Shown here piece after piece: positions 26,986-33,646 of a stretch of 33,646 bases of DNA (its first letter is position 1; each line of letters begins with the position of its first letter). Location of the stretch: NCBI GenBank assembly GCA_015069505.1, contig SVIL01000008.1, forward strand, positions 1 through 33,646, read 5' to 3'. The stretch is from Clostridiales bacterium. Its GTDB lineage: Bacteria > Bacillota > Clostridia > Christensenellales > Borkfalkiaceae. The position numbers were made by a program, and so were the translations under genes. The notes below the pieces were generated by a model, which saw only the letters and a program-made list of their open reading frames with translations, searched no databases and was not told where the DNA came from.

Positions 26986-27014
26986 ATTATAACAAATATT
27001 TTAGATTTAGTCAA
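26986..27014 (-). promoter_or_regulatory. Sigma-A type promoter for the ECF sigma gene
   Basis: Minus strand TTGACT-17 nt (AAATCTAAAATATTTGT)-TATAAT, ending 9 nt before the ATG. Confidence 0.7.
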
Positions 27015-27037
27015 GGGCGGTTTTACCCACCCTTGAC
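27010..27037. terminator. Strong hairpin downstream of the DINPS lipoprotein gene, 3' arm overlaps the sigma-gene -35
   Basis: Minus strand GTCAAGGGTGG-GTAAAA-CCGCCCTTGAC, 11-bp stem; the tail is not T-rich. Confidence 0.5.
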
Positions 27038-27047
27038 CTATGTTTTA

Positions 27048-28205
27048 TTACTTGCCGAAGCCGTTTTTTATCATTTGTTTTCTAAATTGCAACTGAGTTT
27101 TTATACCTTGCATAGTCGTGTTAACAAATTCTTTTGCCGCTTGCTTGAAACCGTGAAGCTGTGCTTTAAGCCCTTCGATAATTTGCAACTGTTCGGGTGT
27201 AAATTCAAAGTTTTCAAACATTTCTTCGATTTCGTCTTCTAAACCGTCGATATAATCATCAAGGTCTTCGATAGTTACGATTGCGTCAAGTACCATTTGG
27301 TCGTTGATAACCACCGCCAACTCTGCTTTCATATCAGTAGTCAACGCTAAATCGTCAGATTCGTCGTCGTCAAAGTCACGGTCAAAGTGGAAGTGGTGAC
27401 CGGGTCTTTCGTGATTAAGTTCGTGTTCAAACATATCTTCTAAGAGTTCAAGTTGTCTAACCAAAGCGGCTTTAACAGAGTACTCTGCGTTTCCGATAAA
27501 TTCAGCAATTTTTCCTTCGATTTGTGCCCAAACGTTAGCTGCAAGTTCATCGAATTTCTTCTCAAATTCGTGTTCTATTTCCTCAGATACAAAATCGGAA
27601 TATTCTTCCATATAGTCTTTAAGCATATCGATGAGTTCTTCGGTGGTCATCGTAACGCCAACTTCTACGGTGAAGCTTCTGTCGTATTCCATAATAGAAT
27701 TGATTATTTTGAGTTTTGCAGCGGTTAAACCTTCGTAAAGTTCGGGGTTTTCAGCCTTTAATTCTTCAACCTTTTGGTCGATTGCTTGACGGATTTCATC
27801 AGCCTGTAATTTGATAAAATCACAACCTTTTTTAGCACCCTTTTCCGCACGGGCTTTAAGTTCTTTAATCGCCTTGTCGGTCTTAGCGTCAATGGTTATG
27901 GAAACGTCGGTATTAGAATCGTTGATATAACCCATTGCTTCGCATTCGTCGGTGATCCATTCAAGAGCAACCGAAAGTTCAAGTCCTATGAGTGATTTGT
28001 CAGATAAGAGTATTTGTGCATCTTCGTTTACGGCGTGGACTTCTATAACCAAGCCGTCCTTATCGGTTATAAGTTCGATACTTGGGTTGATGTCAACCGC
28101 AACGTAACCGGATAGGTCTGCACTCGTGGTGTTACAGCCAACGAAAATTGAACCGCACATCACTAATGAAAGGATAAAAGTTAAAAGTTTTGATAATTTT
28201 TTCAT
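27048..28205 (-). CDS. Secreted lipoprotein with RsgI-like DINPS domain
   Basis: Lipobox MKKLSKLLTFILSLVMCGSIFVGCN, then YVAVDINPSIELITDKDGLVIEVHAVNEDAQILL, paralogous to the anti-sigma extracellular region; His-rich HELNHERPGHHFHFDRDFDDDE segment. RBS AAGGAGG. Confidence 0.8.
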   Translation of the reverse strand: MKKLSKLLTFILSLVMCGSIFVGCNTTSADLSGYVAVDINPSIELITDKDGLVIEVHAVNEDAQILLSDKSLIGLELSVALEWITDECEAMGYINDSNTDVSITIDAKTDKAIKELKARAEKGAKKGCDFIKLQADEIRQAIDQKVEELKAENPELYEGLTAAKLKIINSIMEYDRSFTVEVGVTMTTEELIDMLKDYMEEYSDFVSEEIEHEFEKKFDELAANVWAQIEGKIAEFIGNAEYSVKAALVRQLELLEDMFEHELNHERPGHHFHFDRDFDDDESDDLALTTDMKAELAVVINDQMVLDAIVTIEDLDDYIDGLEDEIEEMFENFEFTPEQLQIIEGLKAQLHGFKQAAKEFVNTTMQGIKTQLQFRKQMIKNGFGK

Positions 28206-28299
28206 TTTCTATTTCCTCCTTGAAAACGTTTTTCAATTATATGACGAACGAGATTTGGTTTTTATTGGCTAAAATTAAAAAAAATTTTTAAAAAAATAA

Positions 28300-28319
28300 A
28301 AGGACGAGTTTTCGTCCTT
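28300..28319 (-). terminator. Intrinsic terminator after the thioredoxin reductase gene
   Basis: AAGGACGA-AAAC-TCGTCCTT then TTATTTTTTT on the minus strand. Confidence 0.8.
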
Positions 28320-28336
28320 TCTTATCTATAGTTTTA

Positions 28337-29245
28337 TTAGGCTTCTAAACTTTCTAAGTAGATTGAAGCGTTGGTCGCTGCGACCGCACCATCAGCCACC
28401 GCCGTTGCAACTTGACGAACGGCTTTGGTTCGGCAATCGCCCGCTACGAATAAGCCTTCGGTCTTGGTTTTGCACGTTTCGTCCGAAACAATATAGCCCA
28501 TATTATCAAGGTCCACTAAGTTTTCAAAAGCCTTGTTGTCTGGGATTTGACCTATCGCAACGAATACGGCAGGGATTTCATGCCTTAAAAGGTTGCCGTC
28601 CTTGTCCTTATACTCTATTGCGGTAAGTTCGTCCTCGCCCACAAAGTTTACTACGCTGGTGTTGGGGCGGACTTCGATGTTTTCTTTGGATCTCAATGCC
28701 TTTACAAGCCTTGCGTCACCAAAGAACTTATCGAATAACGTATATACGTAAACCTTTTTGCAGTAACTTGCAAGTAAAAGTGAGTACTGCAACGCCGTGT
28801 TTGCGTCGCCGATAACTGCAACTTCTCTACCCTTATAGAACGCACCGTCGCAAATTGCACAGTAGTAAACGCCTTTGCCCACTAAATCGTCTCTATCCGT
28901 CTTTAAGTGTTTATGCTTTACGCCTGCGGCGATTATAACGCTTTTGGCTTGGTAAGAATTATATTCGGTATTTACGGTAAATACACCGTTTTCCTTTTCG
29001 ACCTTAACGACCTTTTCAATTTCCACCTCTGCACCGAGGGCGGTAATTTGTTCAAAGAGGTTGTCCGCAAACTGTTCGCCGCTGATTTCCTTAATCGACG
29101 GGTAGTTTTCTAGTCTTGGTGAAGTTGCAATTTGTCCGCCGAGGCTTTCACTTTCTAATACCAAAACGGTTTTACTGTTTCTTAAAGCGTACAGTGCGGA
29201 GGTCATCCCTGCCGCACCTGCACCTATTACTATTATATCGTACAT
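28337..29245 (-). CDS. trxB: Thioredoxin reductase-like NAD(P)/FAD oxidoreductase
   Basis: DIIVIGAGAAGMTSALYALR, YYCAICDGAFYKGREVAVIGDANTALQ, GLFVAGDCRTKAVRQVATAVADGAVAA. Confidence 0.88.
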   Translation of the reverse strand: MYDIIVIGAGAAGMTSALYALRNSKTVLVLESESLGGQIATSPRLENYPSIKEISGEQFADNLFEQITALGAEVEIEKVVKVEKENGVFTVNTEYNSYQAKSVIIAAGVKHKHLKTDRDDLVGKGVYYCAICDGAFYKGREVAVIGDANTALQYSLLLASYCKKVYVYTLFDKFFGDARLVKALRSKENIEVRPNTSVVNFVGEDELTAIEYKDKDGNLLRHEIPAVFVAIGQIPDNKAFENLVDLDNMGYIVSDETCKTKTEGLFVAGDCRTKAVRQVATAVADGAVAATNASIYLESLEA

Positions 29246-31617
29246 TAGTTTATGCCTTCTATATACTTTCTGATTTCACTTGCGTTGTCGTAAGCAACTA
29301 TGCCTTTGTCCGTTTGAACGAGAAGGGTTGGGGCTTTCTTAACGCCGTATTTTACGGTGAGTTCCTTGTTTTCTTCTGCGTTGACTACGTCGTACTTAAT
29401 GCCTGCTTTATCAAGCATCATCTTTGAAGTCTTACAGTTAGGGCATCCGTTTCTGGTGAATAATACGGGTTTTGATAAGATATCAACAACCACTCTTTCT
29501 TCCTTCTTTTCTTCTACGCAAGCGTCGCATTTCTTTTTAAGAACGGACGAAGCGATGTCGTAAACCTTTCTATCTTCAAATTCCTTTCTCTTACCGTCGT
29601 TCCAGTTTTGGATAGGACGATAGTAACCGGTTATACGGCTATATACTTCGGTCTTTTTACCGCAAGTCGGGCATTCGTAAACTTCGCCTGCGATATATCC
29701 GTGGTCGGCACATACAGAGTAGGTTGGCGACAAGGTATAGTAAGGAAGTTTATAGTTTTCCGCAATCTTTCTGATAAGGTTTGCCGCTGCTTTCCAGTCG
29801 GGTAATTTTTGACCCAAGAAAGCGTGGAATACAGTACCCGAAGTGTAAAGGGTTTGTAATTCGTCTTGGATATCAAGTGCGGTAAAGATATCTTCGGTAT
29901 AGCCGACGGGAAGGTGTGAACTGTTGGTGTAGTATGGGGTCTTATCGTCGTCGCTTGCCGTGATAATGTCAGGATAACGCTTTCTGTCGTGTTTTGCAAG
30001 ACGGAAAGAGGTTGATTCTGCGGGGGTTGCTTCTAAGTTATAGAGGTCGCCGTAGAGTTCTTGGTAGTCAGAGAGTTTGTTTCTCATAAAGTTAAGAACT
30101 TCTTTGGTGAATTGTTGTGCCTTTTCTTGGGTTAGGTTTTCACCTATCCATTTTGCGTTTAAGCACGCTTCGTTCATACCGACTAAGCCGATAGTTGAGA
30201 AGTGGTTATTGAAGGTGCCGAGGTATCTCTTGGTGTATGGGTACAAACCTGCTTCCAAAAGTTTGGTGACGGTATCCCTCTTAACCTTTAACGATCTTGC
30301 AGAGATATCCATCATCTTCTTTAATCTATCGTAGAATTCTTCTTCGTTATTTGAGAGGTATGCAATTCTTGGCATATTGATAGTTACAACGCCGATAGAA
30401 CCGGTGCTTTCACCACTACCAAAGTAACCGCCGGATTTTTTACGGAGTTCACGAAGATCAAGACGTAAACGACAGCACATTGAACGAACGTCAGACGGTT
30501 CCATATCACTGTTGATATAGTTCGAGAAGTACGGTGTGCCGTATTTTGCGGTCATTTCAAATAACAACTTATTGTTTTCCGTTTCAGACCAGTCAAAGTT
30601 GCTGGTGATTGAATAGGTTGGAATCGGGTACTGGAAGCCCCTGCCGTTAGCGTCGCCTTCAATCATAATTTCAATGAACGCTTTGTTAACCATTGCCATT
30701 TCTTTTTCACAATCTTTGTACTTGAAGTCCATTTCCTTTCCGCCGACGAGTGCGTTCATTTCAGCAAGGTCGTTTGGAACAACCCAGTCAAGGGTTATGT
30801 TGGTGAACGGAGATTGAGTACCCCATCTTGACGGAGTGTTTACGCCGTAGATGAAGGATTGTATGCATTGCTTAACTTCTTTATAAGTAAGGTTATCAAC
30901 CTTTACGAAAGGTGCAAGATAGGTATCGAAAGACGAGAACGCTTGTGCACCTGCCCATTCGTTTTGCATTATACCAAGGAAGTTTACCATTTGGTTACAA
31001 AGGGTTGACAAATGCCCTGCGGGTGACGAAGTTATCTTGCCGGGTACACCGCCCAAACCTTCTTTAATAAGTTGTTTAAGCGACCAACCTGCACAATAAC
31101 CGGTAAGCATTGAAAGGTCGTGGATGTGGATATCTGCGTTCCTGTGTGCTTCGCCGATTTCATCGTCGTAAACTTCTGACAACCAGTAGTTTGCGGTTAC
31201 CGCACCGCTGTTTGAAAGAATAAGACCGCCGACAGAGTAAGTAACCGTAGAGTTTTCCTTAACACGCCAGTCAGCAACTTTAAGATAATCGTCAACGACC
31301 TTCTTGTAGTCAACGATGGTGGACTTGATGTTACGAACCTTTTCCCTTTGTTTACGGTAAAGAATATAACTTTTTGCTACGTCCACGTAACCTGATTGAA
31401 TCAAAACGACTTCAACGCTATCTTGAACGTCTTCAACGTTGATTACGTTATCTTTTATCTTCTTTTGGAAATCCGCCGTTACTCTTAAAGCAAGCATATT
31501 AAGAATTTCAGCAGTGTAGTTCACTTGCTTTGAGTTGAACGCTTTTGACAAAGCCGTGGTAATTTTGCTTAAATTAAATTCAACCAAACTACCGTCTCTT
31601 TTTTTGACTTGATACAT
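29245..31617 (-). CDS. nrdD: Anaerobic ribonucleoside-triphosphate reductase with C-terminal glutaredoxin-like domain
   Basis: N-terminal ATP cone (YQVKKRDGSLVEFNLSKI), HIHDLSMLTGYCAGWSL, zinc site CPTCGKK, glycyl radical RITGYYRPIQNWNDGK, C-terminal PVLFTRNGCPNCKTSKMMLDKAGIKYDVVNAEE...KKAPTLLVQ. Confidence 0.9.
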   Translation of the reverse strand: MYQVKKRDGSLVEFNLSKITTALSKAFNSKQVNYTAEILNMLALRVTADFQKKIKDNVINVEDVQDSVEVVLIQSGYVDVAKSYILYRKQREKVRNIKSTIVDYKKVVDDYLKVADWRVKENSTVTYSVGGLILSNSGAVTANYWLSEVYDDEIGEAHRNADIHIHDLSMLTGYCAGWSLKQLIKEGLGGVPGKITSSPAGHLSTLCNQMVNFLGIMQNEWAGAQAFSSFDTYLAPFVKVDNLTYKEVKQCIQSFIYGVNTPSRWGTQSPFTNITLDWVVPNDLAEMNALVGGKEMDFKYKDCEKEMAMVNKAFIEIMIEGDANGRGFQYPIPTYSITSNFDWSETENNKLLFEMTAKYGTPYFSNYINSDMEPSDVRSMCCRLRLDLRELRKKSGGYFGSGESTGSIGVVTINMPRIAYLSNNEEEFYDRLKKMMDISARSLKVKRDTVTKLLEAGLYPYTKRYLGTFNNHFSTIGLVGMNEACLNAKWIGENLTQEKAQQFTKEVLNFMRNKLSDYQELYGDLYNLEATPAESTSFRLAKHDRKRYPDIITASDDDKTPYYTNSSHLPVGYTEDIFTALDIQDELQTLYTSGTVFHAFLGQKLPDWKAAANLIRKIAENYKLPYYTLSPTYSVCADHGYIAGEVYECPTCGKKTEVYSRITGYYRPIQNWNDGKRKEFEDRKVYDIASSVLKKKCDACVEEKKEERVVVDILSKPVLFTRNGCPNCKTSKMMLDKAGIKYDVVNAEENKELTVKYGVKKAPTLLVQTDKGIVAYDNASEIRKYIEGIN

Positions 31618-31658
31618 AATTTTTCCTCCTAAATATGTAAAATGGTGTTACGCTATTT

Positions 31659-31687
31659 ACTATACCATACCCACTTTTTTTTGTCAA
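31659..31687 (-). promoter_or_regulatory. Sigma-A promoter for nrdD-trxB
   Basis: Minus strand TTGACA-17 nt-TATAGT; RBS TAGGAGG before the ATG. Confidence 0.75.
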
Positions 31688-31751
31688 CGCTTTAACGCAA
31701 TATTTTGTTAAAATTTTTTGAGCCAACCACAATATCTTGTGTTTAGGGACA

Positions 31752-31792
31752 AAAAAACACCTTCCCGCAAAAGCAATGCGAAAAGGCGTTTA
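31752..31792 (-). terminator. Intrinsic terminator after the 74-aa membrane protein gene
   Basis: Minus strand CGCCTTTTCGCA-TTGCTTT-TGCGGGAAGGTG (with G-T pairs) then TTTTTTT. Confidence 0.7.
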
Positions 31793-31828
31793 TTTGAATT
31801 GATTAGTCTTTTACTTAGGTTTTTAGGT

Positions 31829-32053
31829 TTACTGCAAGAAAAGCTTCTTGAAGAGAAGTACCCAAACCAAGTCAATCCAACCGAAAACGATACCAGAAGG
31901 TATAGTAACCAAAAGGCAAATAAAGAATCTAATAATACCACCCTTTTTAGAGAAAGTACTCCATCTTACGACGATTTCAGTTATCCAGTTAACGCCTGGA
32001 ATTAAAAGTAAAAGAATTTGCACTAAACGGCTTTGTTTGTTGAACCAAGTCAT
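31829..32053 (-). CDS. Small hydrophobic membrane protein (74 aa)
   Basis: MTWFNKQSRLVQILLLLIPGVNWITEIVVRW... with a clear RBS (AGGAGGGTGGACT-ATG) and a downstream terminator. Confidence 0.7.
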   Translation of the reverse strand: MTWFNKQSRLVQILLLLIPGVNWITEIVVRWSTFSKKGGIIRFFICLLVTIPSGIVFGWIDLVWVLLFKKLFLQ

Positions 32054-32156
32054 AGTCCACCCTCCTATATTTATTACTGTTTATATGATATCACATTTAA
32101 ATCAATTTGTATATATGTTTTTTAAAAATAATTTTAATTTTTTTGTAGAAATTTTG

Positions 32157-32185
32157 TTGCAAAAAAACCTAAAATATATTACAAT
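32157..32185 (+). promoter_or_regulatory. Promoter of tRNA-Ser
   Basis: TTGCAA-17 nt-TACAAT, about 20 nt before the tRNA. Confidence 0.6.
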
Positions 32186-32204
32186 AGTTCTCGGACTTTA
32201 AGAC

Positions 32205-32292
32205 GGAGAGATGTCAGAGTGGTCTAATGTGCTCGCTTGGAAAGCGGGTATACGGAAACGTATCGGAGGTTCGAATCCTCTTCTCTCCGCCA
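32205..32292 (+). tRNA. tRNA-Ser (GGA), CCA encoded
   Basis: GGAGAGA acceptor pairs with TCTCTCC, anticodon loop TTGGAAA, long variable arm TATACGGAAACGTATC, T-loop TTCGAAT. Confidence 0.94.
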
Positions 32293-32294
32293 TC

Positions 32295-32345
32295 AAGACA
32301 CACACGAAAGGAGCGTTAAAACTCTACCGTGTGTGTCTTTTTCTT
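32295..32345 (+). terminator. Terminator of tRNA-Ser
   Basis: AAGACACACACG ... CGTGTGTGTCTTTTTC long stem. Confidence 0.75.
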
Positions 32346-32582
32346 TGTCTTTTATTCGTTTTAAGGGGTTTTTATACCCCTTTTTCTTTTTGACATAAGA
32401 CCGCCGTCGCTTTCTCGCACCTTGTTATCTTACCTTGAAATTGCCTAACTATCGAACGATAAGGAATTTTTATAACCTTTGCACAAAAAGTAGCGTACGC
32501 GCGCGTATACACAAAAAAATCATTGCACCCTTGCACTCTTGACGGCTAAATCCCTTATATTTCCTAGCATTTTCGAAAAAAT

Positions 32583-32618
32583 AAGGATGCAAAATCACAC
32601 CTGGATTTTTGCATCCTT
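32583..32618 (-). terminator. Terminator of the integrase gene
   Basis: Perfect 12-bp stem AAGGATGCAAAA / TTTTGCATCCTT followed on the minus strand by ATTTTTTCG. Confidence 0.75.
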
Positions 32619-32629
32619 GCAATTGTTTT

Positions 32630-33577
32630 TTACAGTAAATCATTTAGCAAATTCATACATTTTGCCTTTTGTTGAATGTTGGCACTACCATAAACATTAA
32701 GAGTAAACGATACATTTTTATGCCCTAATATTTCGGAAAGTGACTTTATATCAAACTCTGGAATTTCAATCGCTCGCACAGCAAACGTATGACGTATCTC
32801 ATGAAATTTTACTTTCGTTAGTCCATGCCGTTTTATGAACCTCGCAAAAAATTGGCGATATGTACGGGGTTCAGTAGGCTTGTTTTTTCCTGTCAAAAAA
32901 TATTGATTAGGATTATCAGTTAAAAATCGCTTGATAATATTTCCTAATAAATACGGAATAGGTATTGTTCTTGCTGATGTTTTGGTTTTCGGTGGACCTA
33001 TATGAATATAGGTTGTCCCTTTGCGCTTGTCAAAAATCCGCTGAACCGTTTTGTTAACGCTAATCGTATTATTTGACAAACAAATGTCTTTCATTTGCAG
33101 TCCGCAAAGTTCTCCTATGCGAACGCCAGTTAAAAGTGCCACCAAAATTCCCGCCGTTTTTCGGTTTAGGTTCAAATAAATACATTGAATTAAATTTTGT
33201 TCCTCCTCTTTTGATAGCGATACTACTCGTTTAATACCGAGTTCCTTGGGATATTCTATCATTTCCCAATTTATCAACGGTATTGCTTTTTCCTTGTAGG
33301 CATAAGCCATCGCTAGCCGTAGCACAAGGATTACGTCACGGATTGTTTTTACAGTAAGACCGCCGCCTTTGTCTAGGCGACCATCGTTGTATAAGTACAT
33401 TATGTACCCTTGGATATCGGACTCCGTGATAGTTCCGATTTTTCTTCGACCAAATTGCGGTATTAAATGGTTTTCCGCTATAAGGACGAAGTTTGCATGA
33501 GTTGACGCCGTTATCATGGCTTGCTTGGAATTTAGCCAAGTATTAACTAACGTCTTAAATTGAGTGTTTTCAGTCAT
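32630..33577 (-). CDS. int: Tyrosine-type site-specific recombinase / phage or ICE integrase
   Basis: TGVRIGELCGLQ (Arg I), HEIRHTFA (HxxR), LGHKNVSFTLNVYG (His and Tyr nucleophile). ATG at 33577 preferred over the GTG at 33586 because of the AGGAGG spacing. Confidence 0.92.
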   Translation of the reverse strand: MTENTQFKTLVNTWLNSKQAMITASTHANFVLIAENHLIPQFGRRKIGTITESDIQGYIMYLYNDGRLDKGGGLTVKTIRDVILVLRLAMAYAYKEKAIPLINWEMIEYPKELGIKRVVSLSKEEEQNLIQCIYLNLNRKTAGILVALLTGVRIGELCGLQMKDICLSNNTISVNKTVQRIFDKRKGTTYIHIGPPKTKTSARTIPIPYLLGNIIKRFLTDNPNQYFLTGKNKPTEPRTYRQFFARFIKRHGLTKVKFHEIRHTFAVRAIEIPEFDIKSLSEILGHKNVSFTLNVYGSANIQQKAKCMNLLNDLL

Positions 33578-33646
33578 ATTGACCACCTCCTATAATAATT
33601 AGCATAATTGAGATGGACGAGGCGAGTATGGACTTTACATAGATAG

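Noticed and set aside
31708-31941. ORF of 77 aa on the minus strand
   Set aside because: Overlaps the better-supported 74-aa gene (31829-32053) in another frame and crosses its terminator.
31718-32201. Plus-strand ORFs 31718-32005 and 31848-32201
   Set aside because: Antisense to the 74-aa gene; no convincing RBS or family similarity.
32211-32393. ORF of 60 aa on the plus strand
   Set aside because: Lies across tRNA-Ser and its terminator; a translation artefact of the tRNA sequence.
32396-33366. 11-bp direct repeat TAAGACCGCCG at about 32396 and 33355
   Set aside because: One copy is inside the integrase coding sequence and flanking similarity is weak; likely chance.

Overview
This window looks like a chromosomal segment from a low-GC Firmicutes/Clostridia-like genome; taxonomy is inferred from gene content and signal sequences only. 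From left to right it contains: (i) a divergent beta-glucan-type locus with a GH3 enzyme in permuted domain order, two membrane or Ig-like proteins, and a GH128-like lipoprotein; (ii) a stand-alone 815-aa protein with a TPR-like N-terminus, a TIR domain and a PP2C phosphatase domain; (iii) mgtC, a copA-copZ copper operon, and an operon of DUF5058-like membrane protein, second membrane protein and M20 peptidase; (iv) maf; (v) a compact Phe/Tyr biosynthesis operon aroF-tyrA-aroB-aroA-aroC-pheA-aroE::aroK-aroQ; (vi) tRNA-Val(GAC) and mgsA; (vii) an ECF sigma factor, an RsgI-like anti-sigma factor and a paralogous lipoprotein; (viii) nrdD fused to a glutaredoxin-like domain, overlapping a thioredoxin reductase gene; (ix) tRNA-Ser(GGA) followed by a tyrosine recombinase at the right edge. 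Two observations stand out. The aro operon has an unannotated leader with a consensus promoter, a 20-aa leader peptide MKFSCNQKFYFYFYFRNGNF*, and mutually exclusive antiterminator and terminator helices, which is the architecture of ribosome-mediated Phe/Tyr attenuation. The second is the TPR-TIR-PP2C fusion, in which the TIR Glu and the PP2C metal-binding Asp residues all appear intact. Domain assignments come from recalled family motifs; no database search was run.
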